From positions 1 to 64,000 of the forward strand of contig JBGAHE010000007.1 of assembly GCA_044226365.1 (NCBI GenBank): DNA of 64,000 nt, given 5' to 3'. A program made the position numbers and the translations under genes. Under the pieces are notes generated by a model. It had not been told where the DNA came from. It did not search any database and worked only from the letters and a program-made list of their open reading frames with translations. The first letter of the stretch is position 1. The number at the start of each line of letters is the position of its first letter. The stretch is from JALHNI01 sp044226365. GTDB taxonomy: Bacteria; Acidobacteriota; Terriglobia; Bryobacterales; Bryobacteraceae. This document shows, in pieces, positions 1 to 9,513 of this stretch.

Positions 1-3000
1 CAGCACAATCGGCGTCCGCAGCCGCAACCCGAACCCCGCCCCCGTCCTCAGATCGCTCAGCGTAAACTCCGACGGCCTCGCCCACACATTCCCCACATCG
101 ATGAACGGCACCCCTTCCACGGGCCCCCAAAGCGGCAGGCGCACCTCGTTGTTCAACACGAACGTCGCGCGTCCGCCCGCCGGACTCCCATCCTCCAGCA
201 CCGGCCCCACCGTGTTCTGACCATAGCCCCTCACACTCGTCCCGCCGCCCGCATAAAACCGATCCGTCGGCAACAGATCGTTCGCCCCCAACGTATTCGA
301 AAGCCCCACCCGCACATTCGCCGCATACACCACCCGCGAACGCCGCGTGCCCACATTCTCAAACGGGATCGTCTGTGGCTTCGTCAACCCGAAATACCGC
401 GATGCCTGCCAGTAGCCTTTGTAATAACCCAACGTCCCGCCCAACTGACGCGGCCCGTACTCCGCCGCCGTCGACAGGAACATGCCCCGCGTCGCGTCCA
501 GCACCGCGTCGCGCGAATCATACGTCAGCGTCGAGATCGCCGTCGAAACCCGCTCGCTAATCGAAATCCGCAGATCCCGCAGCTCCGCCTTCACCGTCGC
601 CAACTCCAATTGATAGCCGTAAGTCAGATTCCAGCGCGGCTTGAAGCGCCAACTCTGCTGAAGCGACATGCCGGTAATATCCGTCTCCAACAACCCCCGA
701 TCCTCGAACGTCCGGAACGCGGTTGCCGTCGTCAGCAAACGCTCCCGGCCCCAAAACGGCTGCGTGAAATAGAGCCGATAGTCCTGCTTCTGTTTATCCA
801 GCGTTGTGCGGAAGCCCAGCGTCCTTGCTTCCCGAAACAAATTCGTCGCCGACACATCGAGCAGCGTTCCCACGCCCCGCTCCGTGTCGTAAGTCCCGCC
901 CACATCCGCCCGATAAGGCTTCGGCTCCCGCACCGTCACCACCACATTGCGCACTTCATCGCCGCCCGGCGTCGACGCCGGCCCGGGCTCGTCCGTAATG
1001 TCGATGCGATTGTAAGCCGTCGAATCCAGCAGATTCTTTCGTGACCGGCTGATCCGCTCCGCACTCAACGGATCCCCCGGCGCCAGTGCCAGCCTCTTCC
1101 GCACAAACGCTTCGCTCGTGGCACTCTCGCCTCCCACCCGAATCGCCCCCGTGATCACCCGCCGCCCCTCCACCACCCGCAACCGCAGATTCGCTTTTCC
1201 CTTCGGCCGATCCAGCACCTCCTCCGCCGTCACGCGCGCCTCGCGATACCCTTCGTTCCAATAGGCCCGCTCCAGATTCTGCGCCATCGTAAAGCGCGCA
1301 TCGTTCAGATACCGGTCGCCGGGCACCAAACCAGCCGCCGCCCGCAAGCGCTCCACCGGCAACGACGTCGCCCCCTCGAACGTCAACGATCCGAGCGTAA
1401 ACAACGGCCCCAACTCCACCGGAATCGCGATCGCCACTCCGCCCAACTCCCGCCGCCCTCGACTGCGCGGCGACTGCACCTGCGCCGCCAGATAGCCCAA
1501 CTGCCGCAGATGCTCGCTCACCGCACTCACCACCGCCGTCGGATTCGCCCGCGCCTGCCGATCCAGCCGCGTCCGCAACACCAGAAACTGTAAGTCCAGC
1601 GCCAAAGCGGCCGGCACCCCGGGAAAGCTGATCCGTGGCCTTCCATCATTCACGCCTTGCTCAATGTCGAACACCACCGTGCGCCCCGCCTCCGTCTCGC
1701 GAATCGCCGCCTCCACCTTCGCCCTCGCAAAACCCTGCCCCACCAGATGCCCCTGGATCTCCCGCGACACCGACCCCAATCGCTGCGGATCCACAATGCC
1801 TTCCAGCCACAGTTGCCCCACGCGCCGTTTCACCCGCTCCGGCAAGCCCGCGCCCTCATAAATGAAATGCACCGGCCGCGACGCCTCGATGTGGTACGTC
1901 AGATCGACGCCCCCATCCGCCTCCCCCCGATTGCTCCGCTCCTGAAAAATCCGCGCCTGCCAATAGCCTTTATTGCCATAAAACGTCCGCAAGCGACCCA
2001 ACGCCTTTTGCGACTGCAGGAAGTCATAGCTCTGGCCTGGCTTCAGCTTCAGTTCCTTCGCCAACGTCTCTTCGTCGAAACCGGTCGTCCCCACAAACTC
2101 GATGCGCCGAATGCGAAAACGTTGCCGCGGGCGCCGCGTCGTCGCATCGCCCGTCTTATCGCCGCCTCCGAACCGCAGCTTGTAGCGCAGCTCGAACCGA
2201 TTGCTCTGATTCGTCTCGCGGAAGAAGCGCCCCAGGAACCGGCGTCGCCAGTCGTATTCCGCCGTCCAGATCTGATCCTGCGCGTTGGTCAGGTTCGTCG
2301 AGTAAGCCAGCCGCAGTTCCGGTGTCAGATTCTGCCCGATCGTCAAACGCGCCGTCGGATCCTTATCCGCCGAGATCAGGCTGGGGTCAATCCGAAACTC
2401 GCTCAGGCCCAGCTTGTTGCGCAACAAAGTCGCCAGTCCGCCGGCCATGCCGCTCCCGAACAGCGACAGCGCCTGCGTCTGCGCCAACGCCCCGTAGTTC
2501 CCCGTCGCCTCCGGATTGCCCGTGAACAGCAACATCCGTACCTGATCGTCGGAAAGCGCGGGCTCCGACGTCAGCGTCGTTTCCGTCCGGCCCGTATCCC
2601 CGGAGAGCTTCAGCGTCACCCGATAGCTGCTCACCGTGGACTCCGCCTCCAGATTGAACCGCGGCGTCAGCCTCGTCTCATCCGTAAAATCCACAATGCC
2701 CTGGTTCACCTGAAACGTCCGCCCAGCAAAGTAAACCCGGCTGCCCTCTTCGATCTCCAGCCGCCCCGTCAACGACGGACTCGCCACCGGCCCCACCAAC
2801 CGCAACTCCGCATCCGCCGTTAGCCACCCCAAATTGTTATCGACGATCAACGGCTGCTGCGTATCGATGCGCACGTTATAGCGAAGCCGGTTCCCCCATC
2901 CGCCCTCCCCCGTACTCGGCCGCGAAGCGAGCCATGACGCCGCCAGCGACGCCAGGTTTATCCCTTCGCGATAAGCCCCATCCAGCACCAGCACCCGCCC

Positions 3001-5567
3001 ACCCACCGACACCGGACCCGTCGCTCCGCCCTGCAGCCGCAAGTCGAAATCGCTCGCCGACTGGAACCCCTTCGGATACTCCACAAACAACCCCCGCCCC
3101 GCCAACCGCAGATCCACCGCGGCGATCGATCGCCCCCCCCAACGTCAGCGACCCGCTCCCCTTCACCGGACTGACCCCTGCACCGTCCCCGACGGCAACG
3201 CCGCCGAGAACCTGTCCATCGTCACGCGATCCCCCGCCACCTCCACCTGCGTCGCAATTGCCCGGATCGGCCCCGCCCGCAACATCTCCGGCGCGCGCAA
3301 CTCGGCCTCCGCCACCTGCACCGAAAGCCGCGGCTCCGGCTTCTCCGCGGTCCCGGCGACTCCCCCCTTCACCGACGCTCGTCCCTTCCACTGCAGCCCC
3401 GGCCAATGCCGCTCCGTCAACGACAACGGCACCTCGCCGCGCACCTTGAGCGTCTGCGACCCATCGGCCTCCCGCCACGGCAGCGAACCTTCCACCGTCA
3501 ACTGCGCGCCCTCGGACTCGAGCGTCACCGGCTCCACCAGACTCACCCTCGCTCCATCCACCGCCACCCGAATCGGCCCCGCGGCCCGCACCTCATGACC
3601 GCCGACCGCACCTCCAGGTCAGCCACCGTCACCGAAGCCGCCGACTCCTCGGGTGCCGCCCACCGCAGCCGTCCTCGCGCCTCCGGACGCCCTTCCACCG
3701 TCAGTCCCGGCCGCGGCTCCAGCTTCACCACCTTTGGCGCTGTCGCTTCGTAATCCATCCCCTCCCGATCCAAACGCGCCGACCCCCGCCCCATCTCCGC
3801 CACCCGCGCTTCCAGCGTCGCCCGCGGATCATCCAATGACCCTTCCCCTTCCAGCGTCGCCTTCAGCTCTCCCCGCCACTCCGGCAGCCAGCGTCGCCCC
3901 CGCGCGCTCTCTTCCAGCCGCAACCCCTGCGTCTCCGCCCGCACTTGAAAGGTCCGCGCGCCCAGGTCCACCCACCCTCGCGACTCAATACGGCCCGCGC
4001 CCTTCTCCACCTCCCCGCGGCCCCATTCCCAACGGCTCCCCTGCCCCGCAAACTCGCCTCGCCACACGCCGAACTCCTCACCGTACACCGAGAGTTCGCG
4101 GCCTTCCATCGTGCCTTCGGTCAACGGCTTCGCCAACGTCCCTTTCACCGTCGCGCGCACCGCCATGCTCCCCGACACGCGAGGATTCTGCAGCACCCGC
4201 GATACGTCCACCTCGGGCGCCGTCACCGCCAGGTTCAATGCCGCATCGTTGCGCTCCGTCAGGCGCACCTCGCCGGCCACCTGCACCCGTTGCCCATTCC
4301 AGCCCAGCGTCGCCTGCGGAATCGACACGAGCGGATACCGATACAGCACCTGCCCGCTTAGGTTGACGTTGTGTAGAGCCCCCGCTCCCAACGAAGACGA
4401 AGTCACCGTCGCCTGCACCCTCGGTTCTCGCACGGACCCGCCCAATCGCGCCCGCAACGCCCCCGCACCCTCGATCCCCGGCACCGCCCGGAACGTACCC
4501 GTCCAGTCCCCACTCAACGCCAGCGACGGAAACGCCACCGCCACCTTCCCCTGCGCACGCCCCCACGCATGTGTCAGTTCCCACAGTTGCAGCCGCAAGC
4601 CGTCCTGGTCGAAGGTCATCCCGCCAATGCCCCGCACGTCGCGTCGCTCCACCTGGACCTTCCCAAACCCTTCGAACGCCTCCCACCGCACGTCGGCCCA
4701 AGATACATAGCCCTCGGCCTTCAGCCCTTGTCCCTCCGCCTGTAACTTCATCGACGAAGTCTGCCCCGCGCGAAGCGCGACGACTCCCCCACCGTTCAGA
4801 GTTCCTAACGCCGACCGGACGCTCAAGCCAGCCACCCTCAGCCGGTCCCGGTAGCAAGTAAAGCCCGCCGACACATCCACCGGCGGCGCTTGCCACCGTT
4901 CTGGGACTGGCAAATTCCGCACATCCACCTGGAACGTCGCCCCCGAGTCTTCCCACGGCCAACTCCCAATCGCCATCAGCCGCTCGACCTTGCCCCCGTT
5001 CAACTCGCCCGGCGACCCCAGCCTCGCCTCCCAGAATTGGTCGTGTCCCTTCACCGTCACGTCCGGCAGCACCAAACGATTGCCCGCCGCATCCGAGTAA
5101 GTGATTCGCATCCGGCGCAACAACGTCTTGAGAGGTAAGCCCGGATCGCTGTCCGCGCTGCTCGGCGGCGTCGGCAGGTTCCAATGCCCCTTCGCATCCT
5201 GCTGCAGATCGACGTGCAGCCCATCCACCTCCACGTCCCGCACCAGTTGTAAATTCCAGCCTTTTTCAGGGCTGTAAAAATAATGGCCGAAAATTCGCTG
5301 TGCCTGTAAAAAAGGTACGCTCGCGCCCTTTACTTGCAAGGTCAATTGGCGAACTTCGAAAGACTGTTCCCAGAGGTCATAGGTGAAGCCGCCCACCCGG
5401 ACCTCGACGCCGGACCTCGCCGCATAACTCACGGCCTGCGCCAATATCCATCGGCTCACCGCCTCGGTCTGCGCCATCCACCATCCCAGCGGAACCACCG
5501 CCGCCAGCGCGATCCCCAGCCACCTCGAGACGCGCAAAACTTTGCCCAATAACTGGCGCATTCCCAA
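1..5567 (-). CDS. TamB-like protein fused to POTRA repeats and an Omp85/TamA-type barrel (3' partial, frame-disrupted)
   Basis: This is an outer-membrane protein insertion factor that appears to combine both halves of the TAM system in one chain. The N-terminus has one signal-anchor helix (about residues 10-30) followed by AsmA/TamB-like repeated beta segments. The TamB C-terminal (DUF490) signature is read at 2700-2200, including a 'FQVNQGIVDFTDE' stretch and a 'LRYKLRFGGG' ending. Without any stop, POTRA-like repeats follow (2110-1000), then a 16-strand-type Omp85 barrel with its conserved 'SVRGYG' motif near 240-220. The last strands run off the window edge. I read every 60-base block from 3120 to 1560, and sampled blocks from there to 1, in one frame. 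Upstream, the frame changes near 3600, near 3177 and at a C8 tract (3133-3140); the last two compensate. These may be sequencing errors or real lesions. The domain calls are strong; intactness is uncertain. Confidence 0.8.
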
Positions 5568-5621
5568 TCATCCGAGTATACGATTCGCCATCCACCCTGG
5601 GTTATCCTTCATTCAACTTCT

Positions 5622-7862
5622 ATGGTTTGTTCCCGCTTCCTTTCGCTCCTCCTCGTCTTGCTGACCTCGGCCACCTCCCCCGCCTTCGCCCGCAAGAAAG
5701 TCGGCATCGCCCTGGCGGGCGGCGGCGCCAAAGGACTCGCCCACCTCGGCGTCCTCCAATGGCTCGAAGAACATCACATCCCCATCGATGCCATCGCCGG
5801 CACTAGCATGGGCGGCTTGGTCGGAGGAGCTTACGCCGTCGGCCGCGACACCGCCGCCATCCGCGAGTTCGTCGGCACCATCGCCTGGGACATCGTCTTG
5901 AATGGCAACTCCTCCGGCTATCCTGACTTAAGCTTCCGCCGCAAAGAAGACCAGCGCGCCTACCCCGCCGCCCTCGAATTCGGCCTGCGTGACGGCAAAC
6001 CTTCATTACCCGCCGGCATGAATCCCGGCCATCAGGTCGAGTTAGTCCTCGAACGCATCGGCTTCGAGTACTCCCAGATGAAATCCTTCGACGACTTACC
6101 CACGCCTTTCCGCTGCGTCGCCACCGACCTGCTCACCGGCGACAAAGTCGTCTTCTCCGAAGGCTCCCTCTCTCTCGCCCTCCGCGCCACCATGTCCCTG
6201 CCCGCCATCTTCGCCCCCGTCGCCTATCAGAACCGCCTCTTCGTCGACGGCGGCTTAGTCGACAACTTACCCGCCGACGTCGTCAAAGAACAACTTCACG
6301 TCGACACCGTCATCGCCGTCGACTTAGGCTTTGAGACCCTTCCTTCCGACCATCGCGTCTCCTTACTCGGCGTCGCCAACCGTTCCATCGACATCATGAT
6401 TCGCCGCAACGTCCTCGCGTCTCTCAAGTCCGCCGACCTCGTCGTCCGCCCGGACTTACACGGCGTCACCACCCTCGGCTTCGATGACATCGACGGCGTC
6501 GTCAAGCGCGGTTATGTTGCCGCCCAGGCCGCCGCCGATTCTCTGCTGCCTTACGCCGTCAGCGACCAGGAATGGGAAGCCTACCGCGCCGCGCGCCAAA
6601 GGCGTACCAGGAAACCGGACTTTACTCCCGCCTTCGTCGAACTTACTGGCCTCCTCGAACGCGATAGCGCCACTCGCTCCAAGTCCGACCTTGCCGCGCT
6701 CGCCAACCAACCCCTCGACCGCCAGAAACTCGAGAACGCCCTCACCCGCATCACCGGCCAAGGACCCTACGCCGCCGCCCGCTACGCGCCCCTCCAACGT
6801 CAGGATGGCGTCGAAGGCTTAGCCGTCGCTCTGCGCTCCAAGCAATACGGCCCGCCCTTCATCCGCCCGCTCTTCGTTCTCGATTCCGGTCAGGCCGGCA
6901 ACACCTCCTTCACCATTGCCGCTCGCCTCGCGGCCTTCAATGTCCTTTCACGTAATTCCGAATGGCGCACCGACCTCAGCTACGGCCGCGTCAACTCCGC
7001 CGCCACCGAGTATTACCAGTTCATCGGCGGCGCCGAACTCTTCGTCGCCCCTCGCCTCTTCGCTTCGAAGGAGGAACAACTCCTCACCTCCAGCGGCAAA
7101 CACATCGCCGACTACCGTGTCCGCCGCATGGGCGGCGGCTTCGACCTCGGTTATAACTTCGGCCGTTACAGCGAACTGCGCACCGGCTTGGAAGCCGCGC
7201 ATTTAGAAGCCGACGTACAGATCGGCTTACCCTTACTCCCTCGCGTGGAAGGCGCCGAACGCTTGTGGAGCACCCGCTATCGCTTCAACGGCCTCAACAG
7301 CGGCACCGTCCCCACCAACGGCTTCCTCATCGACTCTGAACTCGATTGGATCTTCCGTTCGCCCACCGTCTATTTCCTCGGTCAAGGAGGCGCCCGGCCC
7401 CAACCTTACGGACAAGCCTGGTCGCAGTTCGCCATCGCCCGGCCCTTCGCGCCAAAATGGTCCATGCTCGTACGCGCCCTCGGCGGCGGCACGTTTCGTG
7501 GCGAAGCCCAACCCTTCTCTGAATTCCGCCTCGGCGGACCCATGCGCTTGGGCGCCCTCGAAGTCGGCGAACTCCGCGGTGCCTACGTTGCCTACGGCTC
7601 TGCCGCCGTGCTGCGGCGCATCTATCAGGCTCAAACTGCTTCCTTCGGCAAGATCTATGCCATCGGCGGCTACGAAACCGGCGACGCCTTCGATTCCCGC
7701 TTGAAGCTCTATCATTCGGGCACCGCTGGCCGCATGGCAGAAACGGCGCTCGGCGTAGTCACCGTCGGCTTTAGTTACGGCGAATCCGGCCGCCGGGGAG
7801 TCTTCTTCTCCATCGGCCGCATCTTCGATACCAGCGGACGCAACTCCTTCCAGGTGCGATAA
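5622..7862 (+). CDS. PlpD-like patatin phospholipase with POTRA and Omp85-type barrel (type Vd secretion)
   Basis: This is a predicted secreted lipid acyl hydrolase that carries its own outer-membrane translocator. A signal peptide covers residues 1-23. The patatin domain follows, with the oxyanion loop GGGAKG (33-38), the nucleophile Ser62 in GTSMG, and the dyad Asp209 in DGG. A POTRA-like segment occupies about 335-405, and the remainder is beta-strand-rich and resembles the surface-antigen barrel. The 746-residue length and the order patatin-POTRA-barrel match Pseudomonas PlpD and Fusobacterium FplA. The gene is divergent from the TamB-Omp85 gene (54 bp between starts) and is followed 12 bp later by a mechanosensitive channel, so the neighbourhood is an envelope cluster. 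The acyl substrate cannot be predicted from sequence. Confidence 0.9.
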   Translation: MVCSRFLSLLLVLLTSATSPAFARKKVGIALAGGGAKGLAHLGVLQWLEEHHIPIDAIAGTSMGGLVGGAYAVGRDTAAIREFVGTIAWDIVLNGNSSGYPDLSFRRKEDQRAYPAALEFGLRDGKPSLPAGMNPGHQVELVLERIGFEYSQMKSFDDLPTPFRCVATDLLTGDKVVFSEGSLSLALRATMSLPAIFAPVAYQNRLFVDGGLVDNLPADVVKEQLHVDTVIAVDLGFETLPSDHRVSLLGVANRSIDIMIRRNVLASLKSADLVVRPDLHGVTTLGFDDIDGVVKRGYVAAQAAADSLLPYAVSDQEWEAYRAARQRRTRKPDFTPAFVELTGLLERDSATRSKSDLAALANQPLDRQKLENALTRITGQGPYAAARYAPLQRQDGVEGLAVALRSKQYGPPFIRPLFVLDSGQAGNTSFTIAARLAAFNVLSRNSEWRTDLSYGRVNSAATEYYQFIGGAELFVAPRLFASKEEQLLTSSGKHIADYRVRRMGGGFDLGYNFGRYSELRTGLEAAHLEADVQIGLPLLPRVEGAERLWSTRYRFNGLNSGTVPTNGFLIDSELDWIFRSPTVYFLGQGGARPQPYGQAWSQFAIARPFAPKWSMLVRALGGGTFRGEAQPFSEFRLGGPMRLGALEVGELRGAYVAYGSAAVLRRIYQAQTASFGKIYAIGGYETGDAFDSRLKLYHSGTAGRMAETALGVVTVGFSYGESGRRGVFFSIGRIFDTSGRNSFQVR

Positions 7863-7874
7863 GGAACCCCAGGC

Positions 7875-9485
7875 ATGACCCTTCTACTTCGCCATCTCGG
7901 ACGGCTCCTGACTCTTGGCACGCTGTTGCTGCCGTTGGGGGCCCAGAATGCCGCCTCGGTCGACATCGATGGCCGCACCTTATGGTTCGTCAAGACCGGC
8001 AATCATGGCTTCAGCCCCGATGCCCGTGCCAACGACATCCAGGAAGCCATCCTTCACCTCGCCCGCGATACCCGCCGCAGCTTGGACGACCTCCGCGAAG
8101 TCAACGTCGGCATCGAAACCATTCTCATCGTCTCGCGCGTCCATGTCTTCTCCGTCACCGACGAAGACGCCCGCCTGGAGAACACCACGCGCGCCGGTCT
8201 GATGGCCGCCCGCCGCCAGATCGTCATCGAAGCCATCCGCCGTTACCGCGCCGAACATTCGCTCAGCATCTTCTTACGCTCCTCACTCGCCAGCCTCGGC
8301 GCCATCTTCGCCGCTTTCCTCATCCTGGTTCTGCTGCGCTTCGCCTATCGGCGCGTCTCCCGCTGGGGCACCCGGGAAATGCCCGCCCGCCTCGGCGCCA
8401 CCGATGCCAAACTCGCCTCCGTCCTGCGCATCTTCGAGCAGCCGCTCCGCCTGGCCGCGCGCCTCGTCACGCAGTTGGTCTTCCTTGGTCTCGCGCTCCT
8501 CACCCTCCTCACCGCGCTCTCGTTCTCCCTCGCCCAATTCCCGCAGACGGCGTCGGTGGCCCACCTCGCCAGCGATGGCCTGCTCCAGGTCCTCCGCGCC
8601 TCCGTCACCAGCCTCCTCGCCTACCTCCCGAACTTACTCGTCATCCTGATCGTCGCCGCCCATGCCTATGTCCTCATCCGCATCTCCCACGCCTTGGCCA
8701 GCGCCATCGAACGGGGCGACCTCCAGTTCTCCGGCTTCCATCCCGAGTGGGCCATGCCCACTTACGTCCTCCTCAAAATCCTCTTCGTCCTCTTCGCCCT
8801 CGTCGTCGCCTTCCCCTACTTCCCCGGCGGCGACTCGCCCGCGCTCCGCGGCGTCTCTATCTTCCTCGGCGTCCTTGTCTCGCTCGGTTCCGGCTCCGCC
8901 ATGGGCAATGTCATCGCCGGCGTCATCATCACTTACATGCGACCCTTCCGCGTCGGCGACCGCGTTCGCATCGCGGGTACCATGGGCGACGTCGTCGAGC
9001 GCTCGCTCTTAGTCACCCGCATTCGCAGCATCAAGAACGTCGAAGTCATCATCCCCAACAGCGAAGTGCTCGGCGCTCACATCGAGAACTATTGCGCCCA
9101 CCTCGATGGGCCCGGCCTCATCCTCCACACCACTGTCACCATCGGTTACGATGCGCCCTGGGAAACCGTCCACAAGCTATTGATCCTCGCCGCCCTGCGC
9201 ACCGAAAGCATCCTGCCCGATCCCCCGCCTTTCGTCCTGCAGACCAGCCTGAACGACTTTCACATCAGTTACGAACTCAACGCTTATACCCGTGACGCCA
9301 ACCGCATGGCCGAAATCTACTCCGAACTCCATCGCCACATTCAGGACGAATTCAACCGCGCCGCCGTTGAGATCATGTCGCCCACTTACTTGGCCGTGCG
9401 CGATGGCAACACCGTCACCACGCCCGAACCCGATCGTCCACCCGGCTACCAGCCGCCTGGCTTTCGCCTCTTCAACCCGAAGTGA
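7875..9485 (+). CDS. MscS-family mechanosensitive ion channel
   Basis: This is a predicted tension-gated channel of the inner membrane, 536 residues. A signal peptide (1-23) leads into a short periplasmic domain (to about residue 120). Several membrane helices follow between about 135 and 360. The pore helix and MscS beta domain are recognisable in the glycine/alanine-rich 'GSGSAMGNVIAGVI' segment and in 'RPFRVGDRVRIAGTMGDV'. The 'IPNSEVLGAHIENYCAH' stretch then leads into the C-terminal alpha/beta domain. It is a longer member than E. coli MscS because of the periplasmic extension. It begins 12 bp after the patatin gene and is probably cotranscribed with it. An LssY_C-domain protein and a second MscS homologue follow on the same strand. 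Confidence 0.9.
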   Translation: MTLLLRHLGRLLTLGTLLLPLGAQNAASVDIDGRTLWFVKTGNHGFSPDARANDIQEAILHLARDTRRSLDDLREVNVGIETILIVSRVHVFSVTDEDARLENTTRAGLMAARRQIVIEAIRRYRAEHSLSIFLRSSLASLGAIFAAFLILVLLRFAYRRVSRWGTREMPARLGATDAKLASVLRIFEQPLRLAARLVTQLVFLGLALLTLLTALSFSLAQFPQTASVAHLASDGLLQVLRASVTSLLAYLPNLLVILIVAAHAYVLIRISHALASAIERGDLQFSGFHPEWAMPTYVLLKILFVLFALVVAFPYFPGGDSPALRGVSIFLGVLVSLGSGSAMGNVIAGVIITYMRPFRVGDRVRIAGTMGDVVERSLLVTRIRSIKNVEVIIPNSEVLGAHIENYCAHLDGPGLILHTTVTIGYDAPWETVHKLLILAALRTESILPDPPPFVLQTSLNDFHISYELNAYTRDANRMAEIYSELHRHIQDEFNRAAVEIMSPTYLAVRDGNTVTTPEPDRPPGYQPPGFRLFNPK

Positions 9486-9513
9486 CAGGTTATACTTTGG
9501 TCAAGTTTCCCTC

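Noticed and set aside
1657..2823. Long plus-strand open frame of 388 codons
   Set aside because: It lies antisense to the TamB-Omp85 gene, is rich in Arg, Pro and Leu, and has no family-like segments. It is a by-product of G-ending codons on the other strand.
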